Part shown: one piece after another, positions 16,501 through 24,273 of the stretch
Numbering within the stretch: the stretch's first letter is position 1
Layout: each line of letters starts with the position of its first letter
Assembly (NCBI GenBank): GCA_017549025.1
Contig: JAFYWB010000026.1
Coordinates: 1-54,919, forward strand
Origin: Treponema sp.
Lineage (GTDB): Bacteria > Spirochaetota > Spirochaetia > Treponematales > Treponemataceae
DNA length: 54,919 nucleotides
Reading direction: 5' to 3'
The notes under the pieces: model-generated
Seen by the model: only the letters and a program-made list of their open reading frames with translations
The model's database searches: none
Told to the model about the DNA's origin: nothing
Program-made: the position numbers and the translations under genes

Positions 16501-17341
16501 CCCAAGCTGAAAGAAAGGAAAAATCCCAGTCAATTTTTCGGTACAGGCCAAGGGCTGCAATGAGCTTGGGCAAAAAAGTCCCGCTGATTTTATCTAAATC
16601 TCGAAAAATGGCTTCTAGTTCAAGCACCTTCTCTTCCAGCTGCTGAGCCTTGATCACAAATTCCTGGGCAGCAAAGCGAAGCTGATTTTCCAGCTGCTGG
16701 GAAAAATTAATGGGATTGGCCAAGGATGAGTAGTTGGTAATGGTTTGGGCAAAAAGCTCCTCTGCCAAGGTGTCCAGTCGGGAAAAGGTGGTGGTGGCCA
16801 TCCGCTGAATGGTGGGATTGTGGCGATGGTTCAGCACAAAGGGCAGGGCTTGCTGCCGTGCCATGGATTTTGCCTGCTGGTCGTCTATGGTAAAGTCAGG
16901 CTTGATACCGTAGTGATTCACCGAATTCTTGATGATGCTGGAGCAATAGGAATCCAGAGTTTGAATGCGGGCGCCATGGAAATCTGCCACGGCCTGCTGA
17001 GCTTCTGGACTTTCAAATTGTTCTGCAATTTCCACCAAGGTTTTGTAAATACGAGAATACATTTCCGCCGTGGCCTTGCGGGTAAAGGTGAGGGTGAGGA
17101 TTTCCGACACCTTGTATTTTTTTACGCATACCAAGTAGCTATAACGACGAGCCAGCACAAAGGTTTTTCCCGCTCCCGCTCCTGCGGTGGTAACAGTGTT
17201 GGTGCTACAGGTAACGGCTGCTTGCTGTTCGGGATTCAAGCCCTCTTGGCTACCGTCCCCCTCCAAAAGCCAGTGCTCCAGTGGTATTGTATTTGTCGTC
17301 TTGTTCATTTCCATAGCTCCTTGTGTTTCCTGTCCGCTCAT
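13586..17341 (-). CDS. addA: AddA-type helicase-nuclease subunit
   Basis: A 1251-residue subunit of an AddAB/RecBCD-type complex that resects double-strand breaks for recombination. UvrD/Rep superfamily-1 helicase motifs appear in order: TTAGAGAGKT (Walker A, lysine near 59), IDEFQDDN (motif II), FVGDEKQSIYKFRGAD, SYNYRSHP, IHKSKGLEFPVVFL and LYVALTRAEE. A C-terminal RecB-like nuclease follows with MDLIYQDQQGQLHIVDYKTD. The ATG at 17341 is chosen because it overlaps the addB stop (ATGA) and has GGAGGAG upstream. An earlier in-frame start would lie within addB. It is cotranscribed with addB. Confidence 0.93.
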   Translation of the reverse strand: MSGQETQGAMEMNKTTNTIPLEHWLLEGDGSQEGLNPEQQAAVTCSTNTVTTAGAGAGKTFVLARRYSYLVCVKKYKVSEILTLTFTRKATAEMYSRIYKTLVEIAEQFESPEAQQAVADFHGARIQTLDSYCSSIIKNSVNHYGIKPDFTIDDQQAKSMARQQALPFVLNHRHNPTIQRMATTTFSRLDTLAEELFAQTITNYSSLANPINFSQQLENQLRFAAQEFVIKAQQLEEKVLELEAIFRDLDKISGTFLPKLIAALGLYRKIDWDFSFLSAWETKADLQQEILPNQKETLVQFCAAAKKISGLSLQGQKADKPWPAIIKFLRESIQPALNSLANFLCLKQDVLQVAELLDEFQQQYNKSKRQAGILTFTDAAQLALEILRTQQEVRQAEKECYKAIMIDEFQDDNQLQKELLYFLAEKQDCHNTPSVPVNALDSGKLFFVGDEKQSIYKFRGADVSVIRKLAKELGNTQQDSTASQTGGSLSLSYNYRSHPTLIAAFNAIFGGLPYGSEGQRHLYPQAIFMPDEEATPEHEATYAEVLAGKKLKGESEQEATRRRIHLCLYRKPDEAALPETISKEDLLSDDHCEAFFVAKKIKELVQQGLNPSDIAILFATTTKQHLYEKYLKLHSIPYTAESTVGFFQDAPTNDLLSFLTLCLYPSNQPAYSTLLRSPLVGISAQSLELLLASSQKEPQAQGVPHIFNQEDSHLLATEEERAAFIQACQTYHQLAAQALTMPIAQLVSHLWYNLGYRYKILEQEQALQYAPLYDKFFHLAAQADAKGTSLATFVQSLQDQIDNEGKFDDIDIPLEQKRGVQLMTIHKSKGLEFPVVFLVNSNGRPKSNKNDASVYHHSRWGITLNLPTLPQFAGNTARTNFFYQEAKAEEAAKDQAELRRVLYVALTRAEEEVFITACPGSLDPDNPRKLKDSESSNTMFKLLQPQINCNLTLVETIIVEPHSPFDAEWIPFVTQQELEQISAPCQQDVAQEPTHATSPWHLAQKLAPLYQGEAILPAVEENPYRSPSHLAPQSPEFWQDTDALSASEKTLATGKEASLEASSQAYSEIAQLVTSTTKADGNPAFTYADFGSCAHLYLEAALNDHQPIVPTRYLQHLSPAHQQKLHQLCSTMTANFLNSPTGQDVKQASWRKTEFTFKLRLENYIINGSMDLIYQDQQGQLHIVDYKTDQQQQPELYYPQQAAYRKAAAAIFSVPEESITCSLYYLRTGNVVDITQGCSTVNLEELAALVE

Positions 17342-20295
17342 AGCTTTTCTCCTCCAACGGTGTAGGTGGTTCTGCAAATCCGCTTCCAGGCACATTCTTT
17401 GCAGGTGTGGTAATCTACCTGTGCCAGCTGAGGGAAATTGCTGGTGGAAATGGCCTTGGCAAATTCCTTCACATACTGAAGGGTAACGGCCACGGTGTAA
17501 TTGTAGGGAAGGATATTCTTTGACTTTGTGGAAACAAGGATTTCTCGCTGAGGAAGCTTGTTGCTTTCAAAGCCAAAGATTTTGGTAAGCTCTCCGTCCT
17601 TGATGGTCATGAAAGCTGCTGAATCGATGGTGCGCTCTGGATACTGGGCTTCGTACAAAAGACAATAGAAGGCCATCTGAAAGTTTTGAAGCTTTCCCTG
17701 ATCATCCACGGTGCTTTCTTTTGGAGAAGGTGGATTTCCCAGCTTAAAGTCCAACAGAATGAGGCTATCTTCGGGGCTGTTCAGCAGGCAGTCCAGCTGT
17801 CCGTTTAGGACAAAATCCTGCAGCTGGTGGTACAGCTCCTGTCGTTCTGCTGCTGTGGAAGGAAAATCTGTGCAAATAGATGGAATCTGGCCTTTTGACC
17901 AAAGTGCTTCCAAAAGGCTGTCCAGCTGCTTGGGCTGGCAGGTGATTTTTTCCTCCAAGGCCACCACTTGGTAATGGGGAAAGTTCTTGCTCAGGCTCAT
18001 AATGCAGTTTTTGACGGTGGCGGTAATGGCATCCTTTTGGGCCAGCAGCAATTCCTGGGTCAAAGGAGAAAGCTTGCTCTGGCTGTGCAAGACCTGATTC
18101 ACCGCTGCTTCTAGCCGCTGATCTTCTTCTGGCAAAAGATATTCTCCCTTAAACTCATCTGTTTCCAGAGGAACAATGGTGCTGCCACATCGCTGCAGGG
18201 GCTCCAAGTACTGGCGGATAATGTCGTGGTAAATGGTTCCCATCCAAGCGTCCTTCATAAGCTGGGCCTGGGTGTCTGGTTCCTTCAACGCAAGAATCCG
18301 AGTGAAATACCATTTTCTGGGGCAAGCGAAAAATTCATTTAGGTGGGTTTGAGAAATTCGCAATGCCCTGTGATCTTGGCAGCTATCGTGGGTGCCTGTA
18401 GTTTGCAGCCGAGCTTTGATGTTTTCTTCCCAGTGGGGAAAATGAAAGGCATCTGATTTTAAGCCAGCTGCGGTTGCTTCCAGTCGTTGTTGCCAGTACA
18501 GAAAGCCCTCTTTTTGGATGTTGGTGGGAATAAAGTCCTGCAGATGTGGTTGTCCCTGACGAGCAGCTTGAAAAAGTGCTGCTTCTTCCGTGAGAAAATC
18601 CTGCTTGCTCAAGTCTTGTTCTCCTGAATCCTGCTGAGAAAGCTTTTCCCGCTTGACTGCCACCAGTCCATTGTGGGGAATTGCGTAGCCAGAAAAGCTT
18701 TTTTCTGCAGCAGTAAATCGTACCGGCTGGTGGCTGTGTCCCTGATACAGGGCAATGAAGGCATCGGAGGGATTCACGTCGGTTAAGCCCAGTCGATTTC
18801 GCTTCAGCTGAGACAAAAATCCTAGCTGCTGGAACACCAAGGTAATGTCCTTTTGTGAGGCTCCCACCACAATGTGGCAACCGGCGGGTGCAGAGGCTGC
18901 CAGTCGGTAGGGCACCACGGAAACTCCCCGCTGTCGAGTCTGAGCAAGGTATTCCTTTTCCTCCAGCACCTGAAGGAAAAAGCCAAAGGGATCTGGCACT
19001 TGAATCTGAGGGAACTCCTGCTCCAAATCCATCAGGCCCGCCAATTCGGTAATACAGCGACCTAAAATCAAGTCACATTCACTGCTGGCTTGGCTCATAT
19101 CCCAGAATTTATCCCGGAACTGGAAGTAGGCTTCCCGCAGTTTTTCAAAGGAGGTGGCAGTGGAAAACCGCTTGACTTCTCGCCGCAGGGTTTCGTACAT
19201 GTTTTTCAGCCGCTCCTCCTGGGGCTTTTTCTTAAAGGCTTCTAGCCACACATCTACGGTGGCATTTCCATCCTTGTAGGAGCACAGGCAGTTATTTTCA
19301 ATGCCAAAGGCAATGAGCTGCTGGTTCAATTCAGCTTCCTTCCAGGGCAGATGGTGATTTTGTAGCAGATTATTCAGGCTTTCAAAGGAAAAGTCCGAGG
19401 TAAGACAGCTTTTGATTTGACTAAAAATGGCTCCCGCTCCGTAGGCCGAAAGGGTTTTTCCCGAACGGAAGACGGCGGGAATGGCATAGAGCTGGAATTC
19501 TCGCTGAAGATAGGGAGCCATGGCTTCCATATCAGGCACGCTGACAAAAATATCGCTGTAGGAAAGCCCCTTTTCTTTTACCAGATTGCGGATAAACAGC
19601 GCCGTTTCTCGCAGCTCCTGCCGAGCGTTGCTGTAGAAAATACACTGAGGCTGATTTTTGCTGGCATCAGTTTTTGTTTTAATCAAGGTGATGTGAGAGC
19701 TTGCTTCCAAAATGTGGTGGTATTCGCTAAAGTCTGTAAGGATTTCGGGATAAAAGATGATATAGTGATTGCCGTCATCATGAAAGGGAGGCTGTTCCCA
19801 GGCAGGATCAAAGCGGTCATGCTCTGCAAGGAATTCTTGGTAGCGTTGGTGGAGTTTTTGCAGGTCTCGATCTTGAGCATCCAGCTCCAATCCCGCCGCC
19901 TCATGATTTTTTCGCCAGGTTTCCAGTGAGGGAAGGAGCCCTGCAAGCCAGTTGGTAAAGCTTTGAGCTTCCTGAGCAAATTGCGGATTGATGAGATTTT
20001 CAAACAGGGGCTCTTCGTTGGCGGCCACTGCACCAGCGTTTTCTTGAATCAAATGGCTGGCAAAAATCTTTCGCATCATGGAAGGAATGCTGGCCTTGTG
20101 CTGATGGCGGGAACGTATGGCCTCACTTTTGAAGCTATCCCAAGCAATAAATCGTTCCATGGCCACAGCCGCCACATGATCCAGCATTTTCTCCGCCCAA
20201 GCGGTGGCGGACAAACCCGTGGGAAAGACAAAAATCGTCTTTTGCTCTCCCAGATGCTGCAAAATAATTTCTTCTGTTCTAATTTTTTCTTCCAT
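17338..20295 (-). CDS. addB: AddB-type nuclease subunit with iron-sulfur site
   Basis: A 985-residue partner of AddA. The N-terminus TIFVFPTGLSATAWAEKML occupies the place of a helicase Walker A but is degenerate, as in AddB-like scaffolds. The C-terminal nuclease domain has FFACPRKWYFTRILAL at its start, LILLDFKLG as the catalytic strand, and a terminal CKECAWKRIC cluster. Together these four cysteines match the iron-sulfur staple of AddB nucleases. Its stop overlaps the addA start by four bases. GGGGAGG precedes the ATG. The middle is poorly conserved, so distinction from RexB-type subunits rests on the iron-sulfur cysteines. Confidence 0.88.
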   Translation of the reverse strand: MEEKIRTEEIILQHLGEQKTIFVFPTGLSATAWAEKMLDHVAAVAMERFIAWDSFKSEAIRSRHQHKASIPSMMRKIFASHLIQENAGAVAANEEPLFENLINPQFAQEAQSFTNWLAGLLPSLETWRKNHEAAGLELDAQDRDLQKLHQRYQEFLAEHDRFDPAWEQPPFHDDGNHYIIFYPEILTDFSEYHHILEASSHITLIKTKTDASKNQPQCIFYSNARQELRETALFIRNLVKEKGLSYSDIFVSVPDMEAMAPYLQREFQLYAIPAVFRSGKTLSAYGAGAIFSQIKSCLTSDFSFESLNNLLQNHHLPWKEAELNQQLIAFGIENNCLCSYKDGNATVDVWLEAFKKKPQEERLKNMYETLRREVKRFSTATSFEKLREAYFQFRDKFWDMSQASSECDLILGRCITELAGLMDLEQEFPQIQVPDPFGFFLQVLEEKEYLAQTRQRGVSVVPYRLAASAPAGCHIVVGASQKDITLVFQQLGFLSQLKRNRLGLTDVNPSDAFIALYQGHSHQPVRFTAAEKSFSGYAIPHNGLVAVKREKLSQQDSGEQDLSKQDFLTEEAALFQAARQGQPHLQDFIPTNIQKEGFLYWQQRLEATAAGLKSDAFHFPHWEENIKARLQTTGTHDSCQDHRALRISQTHLNEFFACPRKWYFTRILALKEPDTQAQLMKDAWMGTIYHDIIRQYLEPLQRCGSTIVPLETDEFKGEYLLPEEDQRLEAAVNQVLHSQSKLSPLTQELLLAQKDAITATVKNCIMSLSKNFPHYQVVALEEKITCQPKQLDSLLEALWSKGQIPSICTDFPSTAAERQELYHQLQDFVLNGQLDCLLNSPEDSLILLDFKLGNPPSPKESTVDDQGKLQNFQMAFYCLLYEAQYPERTIDSAAFMTIKDGELTKIFGFESNKLPQREILVSTKSKNILPYNYTVAVTLQYVKEFAKAISTSNFPQLAQVDYHTCKECAWKRICRTTYTVGGEKL

Positions 20296-20314
20296 GATGC
20301 CTCCCCGTCAAATA

Positions 20315-20337
20315 TAACAATTATATTAACAATTATA
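20315..20337 (-). repeat. Tandem 11-bp repeat upstream of addB
   Basis: TAACAATTATA occurs at 20315-20325 and 20327-20337, a 12-bp period. Read on the minus strand it gives two TATAAT-containing units about 20 and 32 bases before the addB start codon. They may be overlapping -10 elements or binding sites. Confidence 0.4.
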
Positions 20338-20393
20338 CAATGGAAGGCAAAAAAAGAGGACAACTTAGTGGCTATCCCCTTTTGTTTAGTTTA

Positions 20394-21296
20394 TCAAGAC
20401 CGCTCCAGCTTTTTGGCTTCTTCCCACAGCTCATCCATGTGCTGGAAGTGTTCCTTTGTCATGGGAATGTTCTGCTCCTCCATGGTTTGCTCCACGTGGC
20501 GGAAGCGGCGGTAGAACTTGGCGTTGGTGGCAGAAAGGGCTGCGTTGGGATCCACCTGATAGTGGCGGCACAGGTTGGTGACGGCAAAGAGCAGGTCTCC
20601 TAGCTCCTCTTCTAGGTGCAGTTGAGCTGCATCCAGCTGTGGGGTGGAATGGGTAGTAAGGGGCTCGCATTTTTCTGTGGAGTTGCTTTCTGCTTTGGCT
20701 GCTGCTTGGATGGCTTCCCTCTGGGCGGCGGCAGCTTGTACTTCTCCTAATTCCTCCACTACCTTTGCCAGTACTTGTGCGGGGCTTGCCCAGTCAAAGG
20801 CTTTTTTCGCCGCCTTCTTCTGGTATTTTAATGCCTTCAGCAGGGGAGGAAAGCCCTGTGGAACCTCATCAAGGATGGATTTTTCCTTGCGGCCCTCAAC
20901 CTTTTCCTTGATGGCATCCCACTGGGAGACAACCTGCTGGCCAGTGGTAATGTTTTCCACCAGCTGGGAGCGGCCTTCGGACTCCTTGAAAACGTGGGGA
21001 TGGCGACGAATCAGCTTTTCTGCTACCTCCTGCATTACCTCTGCCACGGTAAAGTCTCCCTGCTGCTGGTAAATGTAGGAAATCAGCAGGCCGTTCAGCA
21101 GAAGGTCTCCCAATTCCTCCTTTGCGTGGGCCGCATCCTGTTGAGTAATGGCATCCACCGTCTCAAAGGATTCTTCTATCAAGGTGTTTCGCAGTGAAAG
21201 GGGTGTTTGCTCCCTGTCCCAAGGGCAGCCATCGGGAGCCCGTAATCGTTCTATAACTGAGTAAAAAAAACTAAAAGCCTGAGCTGTATTTTCCAT
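20394..21296 (-). CDS. mazG: MazG nucleoside triphosphate pyrophosphohydrolase
   Basis: A 301-residue tandem-domain MazG, which hydrolyses nucleoside triphosphates to monophosphates and may clear damaged nucleotides or modulate ppGpp. The first domain has RAPDGCPWDREQTPLSLRN, EESFETVDAI and EELGDLLLN. The second has VVEELGEVQAA and LEEELGDLLFAVTNL. It is longer than the E. coli protein (263) because of an alanine- and serine-rich linker between domains. The ATG at 21296 is chosen because the family signature begins there; a longer frame adds a non-conserved leader. Its first 31 codons and 16 bases upstream exist in a second copy at 24076-24184, on the far side of the restriction-modification genes. 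Confidence 0.92.
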   Translation of the reverse strand: MENTAQAFSFFYSVIERLRAPDGCPWDREQTPLSLRNTLIEESFETVDAITQQDAAHAKEELGDLLLNGLLISYIYQQQGDFTVAEVMQEVAEKLIRRHPHVFKESEGRSQLVENITTGQQVVSQWDAIKEKVEGRKEKSILDEVPQGFPPLLKALKYQKKAAKKAFDWASPAQVLAKVVEELGEVQAAAAQREAIQAAAKAESNSTEKCEPLTTHSTPQLDAAQLHLEEELGDLLFAVTNLCRHYQVDPNAALSATNAKFYRRFRHVEQTMEEQNIPMTKEHFQHMDELWEEAKKLERS

Positions 21297-21312
21297 GGCA
21301 ATCAGTGTAACA
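21204..21312. repeat. 109-bp direct repeat, copy A (within mazG 5' end)
   Basis: This covers mazG codons 1-31 plus 16 upstream bases. It matches 24076-24184 in the same orientation with five mismatches and no gaps. All five are synonymous in the mazG frame. The two copies bracket the restriction-modification pair. Confidence 0.9.
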
Positions 21313-21406
21313 GTTTTTAAATAAATGTAAAAGTGAGAGAAAAGATATATGGCTTCTTCTAAGTACTGCAACTTGCAAATTTCCAAGTCCTTTAGTCGTA
21401 GATTTT

Positions 21407-22216
21407 CTAAGTCTGAGCGATATGATTTTCACAATCACTTAGAAAATCCCACTTTGACGGATTCGCCTCCATATATTTTTCAATAATTGCTTGTCTTAAT
21501 GCACGACCCTCAACTTGAAATTCTTGTATTGAATCGATATTATCTCGAGTAATCATTACTTGCCCCTCATAAATATCTGTTTTTTTATAATTATCTTTTC
21601 TGATTGCTGTTTCAGAATTTCTATGTTGTGGCGAGAAATTCAATTTATATACATCGTCACTTTTCAAAACCCAATATTTTACGCAATCCCGATAAACTGC
21701 GAACCATAGCATAACATCACAGCAACTGGGCTTTATTTGCTGAAAATTCATAAGAAAATCTTTTTGGGAATTTGAAGAAAGAGCTTTCAAGTACAATGGG
21801 GCACTGGGTTTGTTTCTATCTACAGCACGAGAACCTTTAACTTCAATTTTTATATTTTCACCTGAGTATGGCAAATATAAATCATATTGCCCTTTGTATG
21901 TAGGATCAATCTTCTTTGAGGGACGTTTTAATTCTGGTTCCACTGCAAGCAAATGACTAAAGCCCCAAGTATCGCCAAAGCCTCTCGGTGCTGAAATTTC
22001 AAAAACATAGAGATATAAGTTTCTGTCTATATATTCATTTCTTAAATCAAGATAGTCATCAAAAGAAAGGATTTTCTGCTCAACAAGTTTTGTAATGATA
22101 TAATCATATTTGTTGAACGGATAAACATTCTGGATAGTCTCGATTTCAGCGTAAAAATCATCTGAATTTTTAAGTTTTGAAATCAAAGATACCAATTCTT
22201 TTTCAAGTATTTCCAT
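21407..22216 (-). CDS. Type II restriction endonuclease (PD-(D/E)XK)
   Basis: A 269-residue probable restriction endonuclease. The catalytic motif is D112 in YDLYLPYSGE, then E125-V-K127 in IKIEVKGSR, a classic PD-(D/E)XK spacing. Further conserved-looking features are GDTWGFSHLL and a CCDVMLWFAVYRDC strand. It overlaps the DNA methyltransferase gene by 14 bases and is translated after it from an AAAGGAG site. That order, together with the short overlap, suggests that methylation is set up before cutting. The gene is AT-rich, as is its partner. Recognition sequence unknown. Confidence 0.8.
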   Translation of the reverse strand: MEILEKELVSLISKLKNSDDFYAEIETIQNVYPFNKYDYIITKLVEQKILSFDDYLDLRNEYIDRNLYLYVFEISAPRGFGDTWGFSHLLAVEPELKRPSKKIDPTYKGQYDLYLPYSGENIKIEVKGSRAVDRNKPSAPLYLKALSSNSQKDFLMNFQQIKPSCCDVMLWFAVYRDCVKYWVLKSDDVYKLNFSPQHRNSETAIRKDNYKKTDIYEGQVMITRDNIDSIQEFQVEGRALRQAIIEKYMEANPSKWDFLSDCENHIAQT

Positions 22217-24038
22217 TGATATACTCCTTTAAATAATTATATTCGTTTTTGGAAATTGCAAAATAATCACAAATTGCTTTATCAGCATCTTCTTGTGTTT
22301 TGTTATTTATCATAATGCCTGCATAAATCTCCTTAAAATTACGAATCAAATCTGAATTCAATACAGGGAGTGGAAAATCCTGAAAATGTTGTTTCAAAAC
22401 TTTCTTTGATTTGAATTTCTTTTGGTAAATGAATGTATAAATTGGACTGTTGTAAAGGCAGACAAGTATTTCCATAGGATAATCCTTTGAAATGATGATA
22501 TTTGCACTATTCAAAACTAAACTTCCGTCATCTAATGCACAGACAATTTTGTCGGAGATGAATTTATAAACAATCTTCTGGGTACGATACAGCAAAACAG
22601 GTGCAACCTGCTGAAATATTTCTGGAGTAAATTTTATGAAGGTTTGAGGTTGCTTTAATTTATAAGGAAGTATATCCTTGCCTCTAAAGATTGGCTCCTC
22701 ATTTTCTCCCCGTTCCTCATGTATATATTTTTTATTATTTCCTGTCACAATCCCCAATGCAAATTTTGTATTTTCAGGAAGTTTTATTGACTTTGCAGAA
22801 TAAATCTTGTTCAGAATAATATCATCTATTTCACAAACATTATACGAAATAAGATAATGAGGAGGAGAAATATTCTTTATGTTAAGGGTATACCTTTTGT
22901 CTTTTTCCACAATGATGTGATTTTCTTCTTTTGTCACTTCAGAAAGTTTTAAAAGTATGCATTCAGATTGGACTCCTTTGAATGCATTTCCTAAGGGAAA
23001 AATTTCTATATTCCTATGGGTATTAAGTAAAAAATTTCGAATATTCTTATGAGTTGAAACGTTGAGTATTGATTCTGGAAGAAAAAAATATAATGTACCG
23101 TTATTGGACAGTTTGTTTAGGGAATTATACAGAGCAATACTAAAAACCTCTGTTGTATCTAAAAATGAATAATGATGTAATAAAAAGTCTTTCTGATTTT
23201 TTGTTAGTTTACTTCCCCAGGGTGGATTTGTAATGATAAAGTCATACTTTTCATCTTCAAGTGAAAACAAATCAGCTTGTTCAGGAAAAATCAAGTTACG
23301 TTTCTCGATATGGGGAGAAATTGAATCCTTGTTAAAAAATAAGATGAGATTGATATGGCAAATTAAAAGAGCTATTTCATCTATATCGAAGGCAAAAATA
23401 TTGTCAGGATTATGTCCTGTGGAAAGTGTATTGATTAAAATACTTCCACTTCCACAGCAAGGATCTAGAATTTTTGTGTTTATTGGAATGTTTATGTTGG
23501 AAAGGAGTTCAGAAGGAGTATAAAACATTCCCTCTTTTGATTTATTGGCAATGCTTTGAATTGATTGATAAAATGCTCCTAGAATATCATCATTTTTATT
23601 TTCTATATAAAAATTCTGAAAGATGTTTGTACCATTGTATATTGTATTTAATTTTACATATATTTCAGAGTTTTCATTGTATAAATTATTATTTATAAGG
23701 ATTTGCTTTCCAAGACAAACTGTTGCTTCCAGCATGGAAAGATTACTATCTTCAAATTTTTCAATAAGTTTTATAAGCAATTCTTTTCGAGCTTTATCTT
23801 TGATTCCCAAAAATATGACATCTGAAGAAGTGCGATAAGAACGATTAGCCCTTGATTGGAGTTTTTCACTATCCGTTTCGATGGTATTTATAAGTTCAGA
23901 ATAAATTTCATTGGTATAATATCCGTCTTTGGGTGATGGTATTACACCTGTTTTTATCCAATTATTTACAGTTGCAAGAGAAATATTAAATCTATTTTGA
24001 ATATCTTTTTTAGTAAAAGTAACTTGTAGTTGATTCAT
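22203..24038 (-). CDS. N6-adenine DNA methyltransferase with N-terminal HTH
   Basis: A 611-residue class I adenine methyltransferase of the N6_Mtase/TaqI-Eco57I kind. Motif X/F-Y-T-P appears as GMFYTPSELL, motif I as DPCCGSGSILINTL (near residue 190), and the catalytic motif IV as TNPPWGSK (near 272). A C-terminal target-recognition region follows (FRGKDILPYKL, YNSPIYTFIYQKKF). Residues 7-30 form a helix-turn-helix (KDIQNRFNISLATVNNWIKT) that may bind the module's own promoter, as a built-in controller. It is AT-rich and probably acquired with the endonuclease gene. The predicted product is m6A within the cognate site. Confidence 0.9.
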   Translation of the reverse strand: MNQLQVTFTKKDIQNRFNISLATVNNWIKTGVIPSPKDGYYTNEIYSELINTIETDSEKLQSRANRSYRTSSDVIFLGIKDKARKELLIKLIEKFEDSNLSMLEATVCLGKQILINNNLYNENSEIYVKLNTIYNGTNIFQNFYIENKNDDILGAFYQSIQSIANKSKEGMFYTPSELLSNINIPINTKILDPCCGSGSILINTLSTGHNPDNIFAFDIDEIALLICHINLILFFNKDSISPHIEKRNLIFPEQADLFSLEDEKYDFIITNPPWGSKLTKNQKDFLLHHYSFLDTTEVFSIALYNSLNKLSNNGTLYFFLPESILNVSTHKNIRNFLLNTHRNIEIFPLGNAFKGVQSECILLKLSEVTKEENHIIVEKDKRYTLNIKNISPPHYLISYNVCEIDDIILNKIYSAKSIKLPENTKFALGIVTGNNKKYIHEERGENEEPIFRGKDILPYKLKQPQTFIKFTPEIFQQVAPVLLYRTQKIVYKFISDKIVCALDDGSLVLNSANIIISKDYPMEILVCLYNSPIYTFIYQKKFKSKKVLKQHFQDFPLPVLNSDLIRNFKEIYAGIMINNKTQEDADKAICDYFAISKNEYNYLKEYINGNT

Positions 24039-24066
24039 AAAAATTGATTATACAGTTTTTTATTTT

Positions 24067-24168
24067 TTAGTCTATTGTTTGCTCCCTGTCCCAAGGGCAT
24101 CCGTCAGGAGCCCGCAATCGTTCTATAACTGAATAAAAAAAACTAAAAGCCTGAGCTGTATTTTCCAT
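24067..24168 (-). pseudogene. Truncated mazG 5' fragment (33 codons)
   Basis: From the ATG at 24168 the sequence encodes the first 31 residues of MazG unchanged (start MENTAQAFSFFYS, ending PWDREQT). It then reads ID and stops. It sits upstream of the restriction-modification module. It is best read as a left-over or co-imported mazG 5' end, not a functional peptide. Confidence 0.85.
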
Positions 24169-24184
24169 GGCAATCAGTGTAACA
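24076..24184. repeat. 109-bp direct repeat, copy B
   Basis: This partners copy A at 21204-21312 (104 of 109 identical by eye). The copies stop matching abruptly on both sides, giving element-like boundaries just left of 24076 and right of 24184. Confidence 0.9.
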
Positions 24185-24273
24185 CATCAAAACCATTTTT
24201 TCCAGAAGCTTCTGGTGAAAACACAGTTCAGGCCGGCAGTTGACGAAAAGCTGATGGGGTGTAGCTTCTTGTC

